Shown: positions 24,529 through 36,073, counted from the stretch's first letter. The stretch: 64,000 bases of DNA from Bartonella sp. TP (GCF_030406085.1 NZ_CP129002.1:933584-997583), one strand, 5' to 3'. Program-made: numbers and translations. The notes: a model not told the origin generated them from the sequence alone.

Positions 24529-26613
24529 ATGGCGCGCGAATATAAGATACAGGATTATCGTAATTTTGGTATTATGGCTCATATCGATGCTGGTAAGACT
24601 ACGATGACGGAGCGTATTTTGTTCTATACGGGTAAAAATCATAAAATTGGGGAGACGCATGATGGCGCTTCTACTATGGATTGGATGGCTCAAGAGCAAG
24701 AGCGTGGTATTACTATTACTTCTGCCGCTACTACAACGTTTTGGCAAGATAAAAATGGTCAAAAATGTCGTTTTAATATTATAGATACTCCTGGCCACGT
24801 TGATTTTACTATAGAGGTGGAGCGCTCTTTGCGTGTTCTGGACGGTGCTATAGCGCTTTTGGATGCTAATGCTGGTGTTGAGCCTCAAACGGAAACAGTT
24901 TGGCGCCAGGCGGAGAAATATCGTGTGCCTCGTATGGTTTTTGTTAATAAAATGGACAAAATTGGTGCAGATTTTTATCGTTCTGTTGAAATGGTTGGGT
25001 CAAGACTGGGTGCGAAGGCTTTAGTTTTGCAATTACCTATAGGCGCTGAAAATGATTTTCAGGGTATAGTTGATTTAGTTGAAATGAAGGCCTATATCTG
25101 GGATGGTACTATTGGTGCGTCAGCGACAGAGATTGATATTCCTGAAGATTTGAAAGATAGGGCCGCGCAGTATCGTGAGCTTCTTATAGAGACAGCGGTG
25201 GAAGTAGATGAGGCTGCTACCGAAGCTTATCTCAATGGTGTTATGCCTACTAATGAGGAGCTTGTTGCTCTTATACGTAGTGGTACGATAAAAGTAAATT
25301 TTCATCCTGTGCTTTGTGGGTCTGCTTTTAAAAATCGCGGTGTTCAGCCGCTTTTGGATGCGGTTATTGCTTATCTTCCTTCTCCAGTAGATGTTCCTGC
25401 TATCTCTGGGATTGACGTTAAGACTGAGCAAGAAGCAACTCGAGAGTCTTCTGATGATGCTCCTCTTTCGATGTTGGCTTTTAAAATCATGAATGATCCG
25501 TTTGTTGGATCCTTGACTTTTTGTCGTGTTTATTCTGGAAAGGTTACAAAAGGGCTTTCTTTAGAAAATACTGTTAAGGGTAAAAAGGAGCGATTGGGGC
25601 GTATGTTGCAAATGCATTCCAATTCTCGTGAAGATATTGAGGAGGCTTTTGCTGGTGATATTATAGCTCTTGCTGGTCTTAAAGAGACAACTACTGGCGA
25701 TACATTGTGTGATCCTCTCAAGCCGATAATATTGGAGCGCATGGAGTTTCCTGAGCCTGTTATTGAGATCGCTATAGAACCAAAAACTAAAGCTGATCAG
25801 GAAAAAATGGGATTGGCACTCAATAGATTGGCTGCAGAAGATCCTTCTTTTCGCGTGAAATCTGATGAAGAATCTGGTCAGACTATAATAGCTGGTATGG
25901 GTGAGTTGCATTTGGATATTATTATTGATAGGATGAAGCGTGAGTTTAAGGTGGAGGCTAATGTTGGGCAGCCTCAGGTAGCTTATCGTGAAACTATTAC
26001 TCGCGAAGCTGAAATTGATTATACGCATAAAAAGCAGTCCGGTGGTTCTGGTCAGTTTGCTCGTGTTAAAATTGTTTTTGAGCCTCATGATGGCGATGAT
26101 TTTGTCTTTGATTCAAAAATTGTTGGTGGGGCTGTGCCGAAAGAATATATCCCTGGTGTAAAGAAGGGTATAGAAAGCGTAATGGGATCTGGGCCGTTGG
26201 CTGGGTTTCCTATGCTTGGTGTAAAAGCTACTTTAATTGATGGTGCTTATCATGATGTTGACTCTTCTGTTTTGGCGTTTGAGATTGCTGCTCGTGCTGC
26301 TTTTCGGGATGGTGCTAAAAAAGCTGGAGCACAGCTTTTAGAGCCGATTATGAAGGTTGAAGTGGTTACTCCTGAAGATTATGTTGGAGATGTTATCGGA
26401 GATTTAAATTCACGTCGTGGGCAGATATCTGGTACAGAAACTCGGGGTGTTTCTACTGTGGTTAATGCTATGGTTCCTTTGGCGAACATGTTTGGTTATG
26501 TTAACTCCCTTAGGTCTATGAGTCAGGGGCGGGCTCAATATATAATGATATTTGATCATTATGAGGCTGTGCCTGCAGCGGTTTCGCAAGAAATTCAGAA
26601 AAAATATGCGTAG
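24529..26613 (+). CDS. fusA: Elongation factor G
   Basis: A 694-residue translocation GTPase. G1 AHIDAGKTT starts near residue 17, followed by [17 protein letters not shown] and [10 protein letters not shown], then domains II-V ending with [19 protein letters not shown]. The length is that of standard EF-G1. It lies between rpsG and tuf as in the classical str operon. Confidence 0.99.
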   Translation: MAREYKIQDYRNFGIMAHIDAGKTTMTERILFYTGKNHKIGETHDGASTMDWMAQEQERGITITSAATTTFWQDKNGQKCRFNIIDTPGHVDFTIEVERSLRVLDGAIALLDANAGVEPQTETVWRQAEKYRVPRMVFVNKMDKIGADFYRSVEMVGSRLGAKALVLQLPIGAENDFQGIVDLVEMKAYIWDGTIGASATEIDIPEDLKDRAAQYRELLIETAVEVDEAATEAYLNGVMPTNEELVALIRSGTIKVNFHPVLCGSAFKNRGVQPLLDAVIAYLPSPVDVPAISGIDVKTEQEATRESSDDAPLSMLAFKIMNDPFVGSLTFCRVYSGKVTKGLSLENTVKGKKERLGRMLQMHSNSREDIEEAFAGDIIALAGLKETTTGDTLCDPLKPIILERMEFPEPVIEIAIEPKTKADQEKMGLALNRLAAEDPSFRVKSDEESGQTIIAGMGELHLDIIIDRMKREFKVEANVGQPQVAYRETITREAEIDYTHKKQSGGSGQFARVKIVFEPHDGDDFVFDSKIVGGAVPKEYIPGVKKGIESVMGSGPLAGFPMLGVKATLIDGAYHDVDSSVLAFEIAARAAFRDGAKKAGAQLLEPIMKVEVVTPEDYVGDVIGDLNSRRGQISGTETRGVSTVVNAMVPLANMFGYVNSLRSMSQGRAQYIMIFDHYEAVPAAVSQEIQKKYA

Positions 26614-26674
26614 TAATTATTGTAACTGCTGCGTTAGGTTAATTAAATTTTAAAAGCAAAAGTGGAGATTTCAC

Positions 26675-27850
26675 ATGGCAAAAAGTAAGTTTGAACGTAA
26701 TAAGCCGCATGTTAATATAGGTACGATAGGGCATGTTGATCATGGAAAGACCTCATTGACGGCGGCAATTACGAAATATTTCGGTGAGTTTCGCGCTTAT
26801 GATCAAATCGATGCAGCTCCAGAAGAAAGAGCTCGCGGTATAACTATTTCTACGGCTCATGTGGAGTATGAAACAGAACAGCGCCATTATGCGCATGTGG
26901 ATTGCCCTGGACATGCCGATTATGTAAAAAATATGATTACTGGTGCGGCTCAGATGGATGGAGCGATATTGGTTGTTTCTGCAGCTGATGGCCCTATGCC
27001 GCAAACGCGTGAGCATATTTTGCTTGCTCGACAAGTTGGGGTTCCTGCTATAGTGGTTTTTCTGAATAAGGTAGATCAAGTTGATGACGCAGAGCTTCTG
27101 GAATTAGTTGAGCTAGAAGTTCGTGAGCTATTATCTAAATACGACTTTCCCGGCGATGACATACCTGTTGTGAAGGGTTCTGCTTTAGCTGCGTTAGAGG
27201 ACAGTGATAAAACTATTGGAGAAGATGCTGTTAGACAATTAATGGCCGAAGTTGATAAATATATTCCAACTCCTCAGCGCCCGATTGATCAGCCGTTTTT
27301 GATGCCAATCGAGGATGTTTTTTCTATTTCTGGTCGTGGTACTGTTGTTACAGGGCGTGTTGAGCGTGGCGTGGTGAAAGTTGGCGAAGAAATTGAAATT
27401 GTGGGTATTAAACCTACTTCAAAAACTACAGTAACTGGTGTAGAAATGTTCCGCAAGCTTCTAGATCAAGGTGAAGCTGGTGATAATATTGGGGCTTTGT
27501 TGCGCGGGGTTGACAGAGAAGGTGTTGAACGTGGGCAGGTTTTAGCAAAGCCCGGAACAGTTACTCCACATACGAAATTTCAGGCAGAGGCTTATATTTT
27601 GACAAAAGATGAAGGTGGTCGCCATACTCCATTTTTTACAAATTATCGTCCGCAATTTTATTTTAGGACTACAGATGTCACTGGTATAGTTAGCCTTCCG
27701 GCTGATGTGGAAATGGTGATGCCAGGTGATAATGTTGCTGTAGATGTTTCGTTGATTGTTCCAATAGCAATGGAAGAAAAATTACGTTTTGCTATACGTG
27801 AAGGTGGTCGGACCGTCGGGGCTGGAATAGTGGCAAAGATAATAGAGTAA
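26675..27850 (+). CDS. tuf: Elongation factor Tu
   Basis: A 391-residue EF-Tu, which delivers aminoacyl-tRNA to the ribosome. GHVDHGKT is at residues 19-26, followed by [22 protein letters not shown] and NKVDQVDD. The start [20 protein letters not shown] and the 391-residue length are typical of Hyphomicrobiales, where E. coli has 394. It has a GTGGAG-type site and follows fusA after 61 bases. Many relatives have a second tuf copy elsewhere; only one is in this window. Confidence 0.99.
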   Translation: MAKSKFERNKPHVNIGTIGHVDHGKTSLTAAITKYFGEFRAYDQIDAAPEERARGITISTAHVEYETEQRHYAHVDCPGHADYVKNMITGAAQMDGAILVVSAADGPMPQTREHILLARQVGVPAIVVFLNKVDQVDDAELLELVELEVRELLSKYDFPGDDIPVVKGSALAALEDSDKTIGEDAVRQLMAEVDKYIPTPQRPIDQPFLMPIEDVFSISGRGTVVTGRVERGVVKVGEEIEIVGIKPTSKTTVTGVEMFRKLLDQGEAGDNIGALLRGVDREGVERGQVLAKPGTVTPHTKFQAEAYILTKDEGGRHTPFFTNYRPQFYFRTTDVTGIVSLPADVEMVMPGDNVAVDVSLIVPIAMEEKLRFAIREGGRTVGAGIVAKIIE

Positions 27851-27859
27851 GAGTATATA

Positions 27860-27897
27860 GGAACTTTTCAATAGAATAAGTTTCTTTCGATTTTGTT
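27860..27897 (+). terminator. Possible weak terminator or attenuator between tuf and rpsJ
   Basis: A 7-base stem GGAACTT with AAGTTTC (one G-T pair) around an 11-base loop, followed by a T-rich run (TTTCGATTTTGTT). It lies in the 73-base gap between the str-type and S10-type halves of the cluster. Confidence 0.35.
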
Positions 27898-27923
27898 GGT
27901 TCCAAGATATAAGGATTTTTAAT

Positions 27924-28232
27924 ATGAATGGCCAGAATATCCGTATTCGCCTTAAGGCGTTTGATCACCGGATTATTGACATTTCTACAAGGGAAATTGT
28001 TTCGACGGCTAAGCGTACAGGTGCTAATGTGCGTGGGCCTATTCCGTTACCGCTTAGAATTGAAAAATTTACGGTTAATAGAGGTCCTCATATCGATAAA
28101 AAAAGTCGTGAGCAATTTGAAATCCGTACACACAAGCGTTTGCTTGATATTATTGATCCAACACCGCAGACTGTTGATGCTCTTATGAAGCTCGATTTGT
28201 CTGCAGGTGTAGATATTGAAATCAAGCTTTGA
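27924..28232 (+). CDS. rpsJ: 30S ribosomal protein S10
   Basis: A 102-residue S10 (NusE), a 30S head protein and also a transcription antitermination factor. The sequence [20 protein letters not shown] and [20 protein letters not shown] is canonical. It is the first gene of the S10 part of the cluster, preceded by TAAGGA. Confidence 0.99.
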   Translation: MNGQNIRIRLKAFDHRIIDISTREIVSTAKRTGANVRGPIPLPLRIEKFTVNRGPHIDKKSREQFEIRTHKRLLDIIDPTPQTVDALMKLDLSAGVDIEIKL

Positions 28233-28256
28233 GCTTGAATATAGAGGGGGTGCTAG

Positions 28257-28976
28257 ATGCGGTCAGGTGTTATTGCGCAAAAGCTAGGTATGACTCGTAT
28301 TTATAACGATGCGGGTGATCATATTCCTGTAACTGTTCTGCAGTTAGATGGATGTCAAGTTGTTACACAGCTTACTAAGGAAACTAATGGTTACGTAGCT
28401 CTTCAGCTTGCTATAGGAGCAGCCAAAGTAAAAAATGTTTCTAAGGCATTACGGGGGCATTTTTCTAAAGTCTCAATTGAGCCTAAGATGAAATTGGTTG
28501 AATTTAGGGTTTCTGCTGAAAATCTTTTACCACCAGGTGCAGAATTTAGCGTAGAACATTTTGTTGTTGGGCAAAAGGTTGATATTACTGGTATTTCTAT
28601 AGGTAAGGGGTTTGCTGGTGTTATGAAGCGGCATAATTTTGGTGGGCATAGAGCTAGTCATGGTAATTCTATAACTCATCGTGCTCATGGTTCTACAGGG
28701 CAATGTCAGGATCCTGGTAAAGTTTTTAAAGGAAAGAAAATGGCTGGGCATATGGGAAATAGCCGCGTAACCATACAAAATTTGGAAGTTGTTTCTACAG
28801 ACACTAATCGTAAACTTATATTGGTTAAAGGCGCTGTCCCCGGAGCTAAGGGGTCCTGGGTGCTTATGAGGGACGCTATAAAGTCTTCTTTACCAGTTAA
28901 TGTGCCAATTCCAGCTGGGCTTGTATCTAGCGAAATTGCAAATAATGTAGGCTTTGTTACTGAGGGGGTTGCGTAA
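28257..28976 (+). CDS. rplC: 50S ribosomal protein L3
   Basis: A 239-residue L3, an early-assembly 50S protein near the peptidyl transferase centre. [20 protein letters not shown] is the conserved loop, with the glutamine that PrmB methylates in E. coli. The alphaproteobacterial form is longer than the E. coli 209 residues. The last base is shared with the rplD start (TAATG). Confidence 0.99.
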   Translation: MRSGVIAQKLGMTRIYNDAGDHIPVTVLQLDGCQVVTQLTKETNGYVALQLAIGAAKVKNVSKALRGHFSKVSIEPKMKLVEFRVSAENLLPPGAEFSVEHFVVGQKVDITGISIGKGFAGVMKRHNFGGHRASHGNSITHRAHGSTGQCQDPGKVFKGKKMAGHMGNSRVTIQNLEVVSTDTNRKLILVKGAVPGAKGSWVLMRDAIKSSLPVNVPIPAGLVSSEIANNVGFVTEGVA

Positions 28977-29596
28977 TGGAGTTATCTGTTAAGAGTTTGA
29001 CTAACTTAGATTTGGGGGCTATAGTAGTTTCTGATTCTATATTTGCTTTGCCTCCTCGTGAAGATATTTTGCAACGTGTGGTTCGATGGCAGTTGCTAAA
29101 ACGGCAACAGGGTACGCATGATGTGCAAACTAGATCTGATGTTAGTAGAACTGGTGCCAAGATGTATAAGCAAAAGGGTACTGGGCGAGCGCGGCATTCT
29201 TCGGCCAGGGTATCGCAGTTTCGAGGTGGTGGAAAGTCTCACGGTCCAGTTACTAGATCTTATGCTATAGATCTTCCTAAAAAAATACGTGCTTTGGGCT
29301 TGAAGTGTGCGCTTTCTTCAAAAACTCAAACAAATGATTTGTTGGTGGTTGACAAGTTTGATATTGATGATGTAAAAACATCTAGTATTAGCAAGTTGCT
29401 TCATTCTCTCGATTTGTTGAATGTTCTTTTTATCGCTGATGGAGATGAGGCGGAGATATTTTCTCGCGGAGTACGAAACATTCCAAATGTTGATGTGCTT
29501 TCAGTTGCTGGTATTAATGTTTACGATATTTTGCGTCGTGATAAACTTGTTTTATCAAAGGCAGCTGTGGAATCTCTTGAGGAGCGTTTTAAATGA
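28976..29596 (+). CDS. rplD: 50S ribosomal protein L4
   Basis: A 206-residue L4 with the extended exit-tunnel loop [20 protein letters not shown] and GGGKSHGP. In E. coli L4 also represses the S10 operon. It overlaps rplC by 1 base and rplW by 4 bases, which supports translational coupling. Confidence 0.99.
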   Translation: MELSVKSLTNLDLGAIVVSDSIFALPPREDILQRVVRWQLLKRQQGTHDVQTRSDVSRTGAKMYKQKGTGRARHSSARVSQFRGGGKSHGPVTRSYAIDLPKKIRALGLKCALSSKTQTNDLLVVDKFDIDDVKTSSISKLLHSLDLLNVLFIADGDEAEIFSRGVRNIPNVDVLSVAGINVYDILRRDKLVLSKAAVESLEERFK

Positions 29597-29886
29597 TAGA
29601 TTTACGACATTATGACACAATTCTTAGTCCAATAGTAACTGAAAAATCTACTTTATTGTCTGAGAGCGATGTTTTTGTTTTTAAAGTTGCGCGTGATTCT
29701 ACTAAACCATCCATAAAGGCAGCTGTTGAAGCTCTTTTTGGTGTTAATGTAAAATCTATTAATACTTCTATTCGTAAAGGAAAAACCAAAAGGTTTAAGG
29801 GGGTTGTCGGTAAGCAACGCGATTTAAAGAAGGCATTTGTGCGTTTGATGGCTGGTCAATCAATAGATGTTTCAAGTAGTCTTTAG
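29593..29886 (+). CDS. rplW: 50S ribosomal protein L23
   Basis: A 97-residue L23, the exit-site docking protein for trigger factor and SRP. The region [15 protein letters not shown] and [15 protein letters not shown]-like sequence (here [15 protein letters not shown]) is diagnostic. It overlaps the rplD stop by 4 bases (ATGA). Confidence 0.99.
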   Translation: MIDLRHYDTILSPIVTEKSTLLSESDVFVFKVARDSTKPSIKAAVEALFGVNVKSINTSIRKGKTKRFKGVVGKQRDLKKAFVRLMAGQSIDVSSSL

Positions 29887-29906
29887 GAAAATTGGGAGAG
29901 TAGGAT

Positions 29907-30740
29907 ATGGCACTTAAGCATTTTAACCCGACAACGCCAGGACAGCGCCAGTTAGTTTCTGTGGATCGTTCATCTTTGCATAAAGGTAAGCCTTTAAAAA
30001 CTCTTACTCAGGGATTGTCTTCTAAGGGTGGGCGTAATAATACAGGTCGTATTACTGCACGTTTTCAAGGTGGTGGCCATAAACGTACTTATCGGTTAAT
30101 AGATTTTAAAAGAAGTAAGAGAAACATTGTTGGTAATGTTGAGCGCTTGGAGTATGATCCAAATAGATCTGCATTTATAGCTTTGATAAGGTATCAGGAC
30201 TCACAATATAGTTATATTTTGGCGCCGCAAAAGATGTCTGTTGGCGATGTGGTGCTGGCTGGGGACTCTGTTGATGTTAAAATTGGAAATGCTATGATGC
30301 TTTCTAATATTCCGGTTGGAACTATTATTCATAATGTAGAGCTTAAACCAGGTAAAGGGGGGCAAATAGCTCGTTCTGCTGGGGCGTATGCACAATTGAT
30401 AGGCAGGGATCAGGGTATGGTTATCGTTAGATTAAACTCTGGTGAACAACGCTTGGTTCTTGGGTCTTGTTATGCTACTATAGGGGCTGTTTCCAATCCA
30501 GATCACTCTAATATCAAAGATGGTAAAGCAGGTCGGTCTAGATGGCGAGGTAAGCGCCCTCATGTCCGTGGTGTTGCTATGAATCCAGTTGATCACCCGC
30601 ATGGTGGCGGTGAAGGTCGTACTTCAGGCGGGCGTCATCCAGTTTCCCCTTGGGGGAAGCCTACTAAAGGCAAAAAAACACGTTCTAATAAACTTACTGA
30701 TAAGTTTATTATGAGGTCACGTCATCAGCGCAAAAAATAA
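29907..30740 (+). CDS. rplB: 50S ribosomal protein L2
   Basis: A 277-residue L2, needed for subunit joining and peptidyl transfer. The C-terminal [18 protein letters not shown] carries the conserved histidine near the catalytic centre. Preceded by GGGAGAGTAGG. Confidence 0.99.
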   Translation: MALKHFNPTTPGQRQLVSVDRSSLHKGKPLKTLTQGLSSKGGRNNTGRITARFQGGGHKRTYRLIDFKRSKRNIVGNVERLEYDPNRSAFIALIRYQDSQYSYILAPQKMSVGDVVLAGDSVDVKIGNAMMLSNIPVGTIIHNVELKPGKGGQIARSAGAYAQLIGRDQGMVIVRLNSGEQRLVLGSCYATIGAVSNPDHSNIKDGKAGRSRWRGKRPHVRGVAMNPVDHPHGGGEGRTSGGRHPVSPWGKPTKGKKTRSNKLTDKFIMRSRHQRKK

Positions 30741-30756
30741 GTGAGGAATTTTTACC

Positions 30757-31035
30757 GTGTCACGTTCAATTTGGAAAGGACCATTTGTTGATGGGTATCT
30801 GCTTAAAAAAGCTGATACTGTTAAAAATAGTGGTCGTCATGATGTTATAAAGATGTGGAGTAGGCGGTCTACAATTTTGCCTCAATTTGTAGGATTAACC
30901 TTTGCAGTATATAATGGTATTAAGCATATACCGGTTTCGGTTACTGAAGAAATGGTTGGGCATAAATTTGGAGAATTTTCTCCTACTAGAACTTATTACG
31001 GCCATGGGGCCGATAAAAAGGCAAAGAGGAAATAG
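30757..31035 (+). CDS. rpsS: 30S ribosomal protein S19
   Basis: A 92-residue S19 of the 30S head with [26 protein letters not shown] and [18 protein letters not shown]. The start is GTG (ATG-less start ACC-GTG-TCA); a GTGAGGA site lies upstream. rplV starts 5 bases after the stop. Confidence 0.98.
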   Translation: MSRSIWKGPFVDGYLLKKADTVKNSGRHDVIKMWSRRSTILPQFVGLTFAVYNGIKHIPVSVTEEMVGHKFGEFSPTRTYYGHGADKKAKRK

Positions 31036-31040
31036 TAATA

Positions 31041-31430
31041 ATGAGTAAATCTAAGACTCCTCGCTATTTGAAAGATGATGAAGCTAAGGCTGTAACTAAG
31101 TCTATACGTGTTAGTCCACAAAAGTTGCAGTTAGTTGCTGCTATGATACGTAATAAAAACGTCGCTGTTGCTTTGGCTGAGTTACAATTTTCAAGAAAAA
31201 GAATCGCGCTAACTGTTAAGAAGACTCTTGAATCTGCTATTTCAAATGCGGAAAATAATCACAATTTAGATATTGATAGGTTGGTTGTTAAAGAATCATA
31301 TGTGGGTAAAGCTATGGTTATGAAGCGTTTTCATGTTCGAGGTCGTGGCCGAGCTAGTAGAATAGAAAAACCTTTTTCTCATCTTACTATAATTGTTAAA
31401 CAAATGCCTGATACAGAGGAGGCGGCGTAA
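31041..31430 (+). CDS. rplV: 50S ribosomal protein L22
   Basis: A 129-residue L22 that lines the exit tunnel. The sequence [18 protein letters not shown] and the hairpin [21 protein letters not shown] are canonical; the hairpin tip is where macrolide-resistance changes occur in other bacteria, and it looks unaltered. Its stop shares a base with the rpsC start (TAATG). Confidence 0.99.
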   Translation: MSKSKTPRYLKDDEAKAVTKSIRVSPQKLQLVAAMIRNKNVAVALAELQFSRKRIALTVKKTLESAISNAENNHNLDIDRLVVKESYVGKAMVMKRFHVRGRGRASRIEKPFSHLTIIVKQMPDTEEAA

Positions 31431-32140
31431 TGGGTCAAAAGATAAATCCAATTGGCTTGCGTTTGGGGATAAATCGCACTTGGGATTCAAAGTGGTATGC
31501 CGATTCTGGGGATTTTGGAAATTTACTACATAATGATTTAAAGATTAGATCTCTGATTAATAAGGAAATTAAACAAGCTGGTATTTCAAAAATTTTTATA
31601 GAGAGACCGCATCGTAAATGTCGAATTACTATTTATTGCGCTCGTCCGGGGCTGCTTATTGGTAAAAAGGGTGCTGAAATTGAAAAGTTACGTCGCCGTA
31701 TTGCGCTTGTGGCAAATTCTGAGGTTTCCCTTAATATAGTTGAGGTTCGTAAGCCTGAGATTGACGCTAATTCTATTGCTAGCTCTATAGCGCAGCAGCT
31801 AGAACGGCGTGTCGCTTTTCGTAGGGCTATGAAAAGAGCTGTACAAGCTGCTATGCGATTAGGCGCAGAAGGTATCAGAATTAATTGTTCAGGTCGCCTT
31901 GGCGGTGCTGAAATTGCTCGTATGGAGTGGTATAGGGAAGGTCGTGTTCCTCTTCATACCTTGCGTGCTGATATAGATTATGGCACGGCAGAAGCTCTTA
32001 CAGCGTATGGCATCTGTGGTGTAAAAGTTTGGGTCTTTAAAGGCGAAATTTTGGAACATGATGTTATGGCTGCTGAGCGACGTTTTTTAGATGGTGATAG
32101 TTTGAATAAAACAGCTGGTCGTCGTCATGAGAACGCTTAA
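31430..32140 (+). CDS. rpsC: 30S ribosomal protein S3
   Basis: A 236-residue S3 with [14 protein letters not shown] at the start, the KH-domain loop [18 protein letters not shown] and a C-terminal domain ending in WVFKGEIL. It lies at the mRNA entry channel. It overlaps rplV by one base. Confidence 0.99.
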   Translation: MGQKINPIGLRLGINRTWDSKWYADSGDFGNLLHNDLKIRSLINKEIKQAGISKIFIERPHRKCRITIYCARPGLLIGKKGAEIEKLRRRIALVANSEVSLNIVEVRKPEIDANSIASSIAQQLERRVAFRRAMKRAVQAAMRLGAEGIRINCSGRLGGAEIARMEWYREGRVPLHTLRADIDYGTAEALTAYGICGVKVWVFKGEILEHDVMAAERRFLDGDSLNKTAGRRHENA

Positions 32141-32174
32141 GCGTTAATGTAAAGGGATATGGGAGTATACTGAA

Positions 32175-32588
32175 ATGTTACAGCCAAAGCGCACAAAATT
32201 TCGAAAGCAATTTAAAGGGCGGATTCATGGTGTTTCTAAGGGCGGAGTTGAATTAAATTTTGGAACTTATGGCATTAAAGCTCTTGAGCCAGAACGTGTA
32301 ACTGCTAGGCAAATTGAAGCGGCTAGGCGTGCAATTACTCGTTATATGAAAAGAGCTGGTCGTGTTTGGATCCGAATTTTTCCAGATCTTCCTGTCACAG
32401 CGAAGCCAACTGAGGTTCGTATGGGAAAGGGTAAGGGTAGCGTAGATTATTGGGCTATGCGTGTGGCTCCTGGTCGTATTCTATTTGAGTTGGACGGAGT
32501 ATCAGAGGAAATTGCTCGTGAAGCTTTTAGATTAGGCGCTGCTAAATTGCCTGTAAAAACTCGTTTTGTGCAACGTATTATTGATTAG
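32175..32588 (+). CDS. rplP: 50S ribosomal protein L16
   Basis: A 137-residue L16, which organises the A-site tRNA region of the 50[17 protein letters not shown] at the start and [17 protein letters not shown] are diagnostic. Confidence 0.99.
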   Translation: MLQPKRTKFRKQFKGRIHGVSKGGVELNFGTYGIKALEPERVTARQIEAARRAITRYMKRAGRVWIRIFPDLPVTAKPTEVRMGKGKGSVDYWAMRVAPGRILFELDGVSEEIAREAFRLGAAKLPVKTRFVQRIID

Positions 32589-32607
32589 GTTTTATGGTGA
32601 GGATTAA

Positions 32608-32796
32608 ATGAAGTTATCAGAGTTAAAACTACAATCGCTTGATCAGCTGCGTGAAGAGCTTTCTAAATTAAAAAAAGAACAGTTTAATTTACGTTTTCAA
32701 CAGGCAGCTGGACAAGTAGAAAAAACTTCAGATATTAAAAAGGTGCGACGTCAAATTGCTCGCGTTCGCACAATAGTCTGTCAAAAAGCTAAATAA
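32608..32796 (+). CDS. rpmC: 50S ribosomal protein L29
   Basis: A 62-residue helical hairpin protein at the exit site. [20 protein letters not shown] and the C-terminal [13 protein letters not shown] match L29. Preceded by GTGAGGA. Confidence 0.98.
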   Translation: MKLSELKLQSLDQLREELSKLKKEQFNLRFQQAAGQVEKTSDIKKVRRQIARVRTIVCQKAK

Positions 32797-32816
32797 AGAA
32801 TAAGGATCTACTGAGT

Positions 32817-33053
32817 ATGCCAAAGCGTGTTTTACAAGGTGTTGTCTCCAGTAATAAGGGTGATAAGACTGTTGTTGTTAAAGTTGAACGTCGTTTTTCT
32901 CACCCGCTTTTGAAAAAGACTGTGAGTCAGACAAAAAAATATAAAGCTCATGATGAGCACAATGCTTTTAATATTGGAGATCAAGTTTCTATTCAAGAAT
33001 CGCGACCGATTTCCAAAGATAAATGTTGGATAGTTTTAGCAAATAATAGTTAA
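32817..33053 (+). CDS. rpsQ: 30S ribosomal protein S17
   Basis: A 78-residue OB-fold protein that binds 16S rRNA early in assembly: [20 protein letters not shown] and [16 protein letters not shown]. It is the last S10-type gene. A 92-base gap with an inverted repeat follows before rplN. Confidence 0.99.
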   Translation: MPKRVLQGVVSSNKGDKTVVVKVERRFSHPLLKKTVSQTKKYKAHDEHNAFNIGDQVSIQESRPISKDKCWIVLANNS

Positions 33054-33075
33054 TTTGCTTGTAACTTAAAATAAT

Positions 33076-33107
33076 TGTTTGACAGTTGATCTTAGTTATG
33101 TCAAACA
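33076..33107. promoter_or_regulatory. Inverted repeat between rpsQ and rplN
   Basis: TGTTTGACA, 14 bases, then TGTCAAACA: a perfect 9-base inverted repeat. The left arm contains a perfect -35 hexamer (TTGACA, 33079-33084) but no good -10 lies 16-18 bases on. The position corresponds to the S10/spc operon boundary of E. coli, so it may be a spc-type promoter with an operator, or an RNA hairpin. Confidence 0.4.
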
Positions 33108-33145
33108 TGTTGTGATGAATTAATTATGAAGGAAGGCAGCTAGCT

Positions 33146-33514
33146 ATGATTCAGATGCAAACCAATCTTGATGTCGCAGATAATTCCGGTGCTCGTCGTG
33201 TTATGTGCATCAAAGTGCTAGGCGGGTCTAAGCGTAAATTTGCTTCGGTGGGAGATATTATAGTGGTTTCCGTTAAAGAAGCTATCCCGCGCGCGCGGGT
33301 TAAAAAGGGTGATGTTATGAAAGCCGTTGTTGTTCGTACGGCAAAGGACATACGCCGCGCTGACGGTAGTGTAATTAGATTTGATAATAATGCTGCAGTT
33401 TTGGTAGATAATAAAAAAGAGCCGATAGGGACTCGTATTTTTGGACCTGTCCCTCGTGAACTTCGTGGTAAGGGGCATATGAAAATTGTGTCACTGGCAC
33501 CAGAAGTTCTGTAA
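33146..33514 (+). CDS. rplN: 50S ribosomal protein L14
   Basis: A 122-residue L14 at the subunit interface: [27 protein letters not shown] and [19 protein letters not shown]. Strong GAAGGAAGG site upstream. First gene of the spc part. Confidence 0.99.
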   Translation: MIQMQTNLDVADNSGARRVMCIKVLGGSKRKFASVGDIIVVSVKEAIPRARVKKGDVMKAVVVRTAKDIRRADGSVIRFDNNAAVLVDNKKEPIGTRIFGPVPRELRGKGHMKIVSLAPEVL

Positions 33515-33526
33515 GGAGTTAAGTAA

Positions 33527-33838
33527 ATGCAGAAAATAAAAAAAGGCGATAAGGTTGTCGTGCTTTCTGGTAAGGATAAGGGGCGATCTGGTATTGTTTT
33601 AGAGGTGCATATTAGGGACAATTGCGTTGTTGTAGAAAATATTAATATTGTAAAACGGCATCAAAAACAGAATCAAAAGCAAGAAGGTGGCATAATTAGT
33701 AAAGAAGCTCCAATTCATTTGTCCAATGTCGCTATTCTTGATGTTACAACAGGCAGGCCAACTAGAATCGGTTTTATTATTGAAGATGGTAAGAAGCTGA
33801 GAGTGTCTAAGCGTTCAGGAGAAAAAATAGATGGCTGA
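33527..33838 (+). CDS. rplX: 50S ribosomal protein L24
   Basis: A 103-residue KOW-domain protein that starts 50S assembly: [18 protein letters not shown] and [13 protein letters not shown]. Overlaps rplE by 8 bases. Confidence 0.99.
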   Translation: MQKIKKGDKVVVLSGKDKGRSGIVLEVHIRDNCVVVENINIVKRHQKQNQKQEGGIISKEAPIHLSNVAILDVTTGRPTRIGFIIEDGKKLRVSKRSGEKIDG

Positions 33839-34403
33839 GTATACGCACGAAGCACGTTTGAAGAAATATTATAAAGATGTTGTTTCCAAGCAGCTTTTGG
33901 AGCAGTTCTCGTATATTAATGAATTGCAAATCCCTCGTATTTCTAAGATTGTACTTAATATGGGAGTAGGTGAGGCTGTTGGTGATTCAAAGAAGCCAAC
34001 GACGGCGGCAGCTGATCTTAGTTTGATTGCAGGGCAAAAAGCCGTAGTTACACGAGCAAAGAACTCTATCGCTGGGTTTAAGGTGCGGGAGAACATGCCT
34101 TTGGGTGCAAAAGTTACTTTGCGTAAAAATCATATGTATGAGTTTATTGATCGCTTGATTAATATTGCTTTGCCTCGTGTTCGTGACTTCCGCGGGCTTA
34201 ACCCAAAGAGCTTTGATGGTAGAGGCAATTTTGCATTTGGTTTAAAAGAACATATAGTTTTTCCAGAAATTAATTATGATAAAGTTGATCAGATTTGGGG
34301 TATGGATATAATTGTTTGTACTACGGCGAAAACGGATAATGAGGCACGGGAGTTACTCAAGGCCTTTAATTTTCCTTTTCGTATTACACAAAAAGGTAAG
34401 TGA
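33831..34403 (+). CDS. rplE: 50S ribosomal protein L5
   Basis: A 190-residue L5, part of the 5S rRNA particle, with [42 protein letters not shown] and [15 protein letters not shown]. Overlaps the end of rplX; rpsN begins 6 bases after its stop. Confidence 0.99.
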   Translation: MAEYTHEARLKKYYKDVVSKQLLEQFSYINELQIPRISKIVLNMGVGEAVGDSKKPTTAAADLSLIAGQKAVVTRAKNSIAGFKVRENMPLGAKVTLRKNHMYEFIDRLINIALPRVRDFRGLNPKSFDGRGNFAFGLKEHIVFPEINYDKVDQIWGMDIIVCTTAKTDNEARELLKAFNFPFRITQKGK

Positions 34404-34409
34404 GATTAG

Positions 34410-34715
34410 ATGGCTAAGGTAAGTTCAGTTCAAAAAAACAATCGTCGTAAGGAATTGGTTAAAAGTAATTTTAATCGTCGTAAGCGTCTTAAAGATTTAG
34501 TTATGAATCAATCGCTTCCGCTTGAAGAGCGGTTTAAGGCAACTATAAAATTAGCTGAAATGCCTAGAAATTCTGCAAAGAATCGTATTCGTAATAGATG
34601 CGAGGTTTCTGGGCGTCCACGTGCTTATTATCGTAAATTAAAGATGTCTCGTATAGCTTTGCGTGAGCTTGGGTCTCTGGGTTATATCCCGGGTATTGTT
34701 AAATCTAGCTGGTAA
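34410..34715 (+). CDS. rpsN: 30S ribosomal protein S14 (zinc-free form)
   Basis: A 101-residue S14 of the long, zinc-free class: the region [19 protein letters not shown] lacks the CxxC pairs of the short zinc-binding type. It matches the usual alphaproteobacterial form. Confidence 0.99.
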   Translation: MAKVSSVQKNNRRKELVKSNFNRRKRLKDLVMNQSLPLEERFKATIKLAEMPRNSAKNRIRNRCEVSGRPRAYYRKLKMSRIALRELGSLGYIPGIVKSSW

Positions 34716-34726
34716 AAGGAACTATT

Positions 34727-35125
34727 ATGTCGATATCTGATCCTATAGGTGATATGCTTACTCGTATAAGAAACGCTGTAGCTCGTAGAAAAGAAAAAAT
34801 TGAAACTCCTGCTTCTACTTTACGGCTGCGAGTTTTGCAGGTGTTGAAAGCTGAGGGATATCTTAAAGATTTCTCTAAAATTGCTTATGAAAATGGTAAA
34901 TCTAAAATACAAATTGAACTTAAATATTATGATGGGCAGCCAGTAATAAGAAAGTTGTCAAGAATTTCTAAGCCTGGACGTCGTGTTTATGTTTCAGTAG
35001 ATTCTATCCCACAGATTTCGAATGGGCTGGGTGTTGCAATTTTGTCTACACCTCGTGGGGTTATGGCTGATCATGAAGCTAAGGAAAAAAATGTTGGCGG
35101 CGAGTTATTGTGCCAGATTTTTTAA
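34727..35125 (+). CDS. rpsH: 30S ribosomal protein S8
   Basis: A 132-residue S8: SDPIGDMLTRIRNAVARRKE at the start and the C-terminal STPRGVMADHEAKEKNVGGE. In E. coli S8 is the translational repressor of the spc operon. Confidence 0.99.
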   Translation: MSISDPIGDMLTRIRNAVARRKEKIETPASTLRLRVLQVLKAEGYLKDFSKIAYENGKSKIQIELKYYDGQPVIRKLSRISKPGRRVYVSVDSIPQISNGLGVAILSTPRGVMADHEAKEKNVGGELLCQIF

Positions 35126-35165
35126 TAATAACTAAAATATGTTATAAAGAAGACAGGATAAGTTG

Positions 35166-35699
35166 ATGTCTCGTATTGGTAAAAAACCTATTTCTCTTCC
35201 TTCTGGTGTTACAGCGGAGGTTTCTGGGCAAAAAGTAACAATTAAGGGGCCCAAGGGTCAATTAGTTTTTGTAGCTAATGATGAAATAATGTTAAAGTCA
35301 GTTGATAATTTTATTTCAGTCGAACCACGTGATCAAACTAAAAGTGCTCGTGCTAAGTGGGGGCTTTCTCGTAGTATGATTGAAAATTTGGTTAAAGGTG
35401 TTACAACTGGGTTTGAGAAGAAACTTGAAATTAATGGCGTGGGCTACCGGGCAGCTATGAAGGGGGCAGATGTGCAATTATCATTAGGTTTTAGCCATGA
35501 TGTATTATATAAAGTGCCTTCTGGTGTGACTGTAGTTGTGCCAAAACCCACAGAGATTATTGTTTCTGGTATAGATAAGCAACAAGTTGGTCAAGTAGCT
35601 GCTGAAATTCGTGAATATCGCTCGCCGGAGCCATATAAGGGTAAGGGAATAAAATATGTTGATGAACGTGTAGTTCGTAAAGAAGGTAAGAAAAAGTAG
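35166..35699 (+). CDS. rplF: 50S ribosomal protein L6
   Basis: A 177-residue L6 near the factor-binding site: [16 protein letters not shown] and [19 protein letters not shown] 35166 is preferred to the TTG one codon upstream because it gives the normal N-terminus and the AGGA site is 8 bases away. Confidence 0.98.
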   Translation: MSRIGKKPISLPSGVTAEVSGQKVTIKGPKGQLVFVANDEIMLKSVDNFISVEPRDQTKSARAKWGLSRSMIENLVKGVTTGFEKKLEINGVGYRAAMKGADVQLSLGFSHDVLYKVPSGVTVVVPKPTEIIVSGIDKQQVGQVAAEIREYRSPEPYKGKGIKYVDERVVRKEGKKK

Positions 35700-35710
35700 G
35701 AAATAGCATT

Positions 35711-36073
35711 ATGTCTTCGTCTAAAAAAATGATTCACCGTCGTGCTGCTAGAGTACGTCGTAAGCTTAAGGCGGTATCTGCCGATAGATTTCGTTTAAGT
35801 GTTTATCGATCTAACTTGAATATTTATGCTCAAATAATCGATGATTCTAAAGGTTTGACGCTTGTTTCCGCGTCTTCTTTGGATTCAATTTTAAAAAATG
35901 AGTTTAAAAATGGCGGTAACGTCAACGCTGCGATCGCTGTGGGAAAGCTGCTTGCGGAGCGTGCAATTAAGCAAGATATTTCAAAATTAGTGTTTGATAG
36001 GGGGGCTTACCTTTATCATGGTCGTGTGAAAGCTTTAGCCGATGCTGCTCGTGAAGGTGGTTTGGCTTTTTAA
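35711..36073 (+). CDS. rplR: 50S ribosomal protein L18
   Basis: A 120-residue L18 of the 5S rRNA particle: [20 protein letters not shown] and the C-terminal [24 protein letters not shown]. An 81-base gap with only weak hairpins follows before rpsE. Confidence 0.99.
   Translation: MSSSKKMIHRRAARVRRKLKAVSADRFRLSVYRSNLNIYAQIIDDSKGLTLVSASSLDSILKNEFKNGGNVNAAIAVGKLLAERAIKQDISKLVFDRGAYLYHGRVKALADAAREGGLAF

Noticed and set aside
27928-28188. 86-codon ORF overlapping rpsJ on the same strand
   Set aside because: It is an out-of-frame shadow of rpsJ; rpsJ matches S10 along its whole length.
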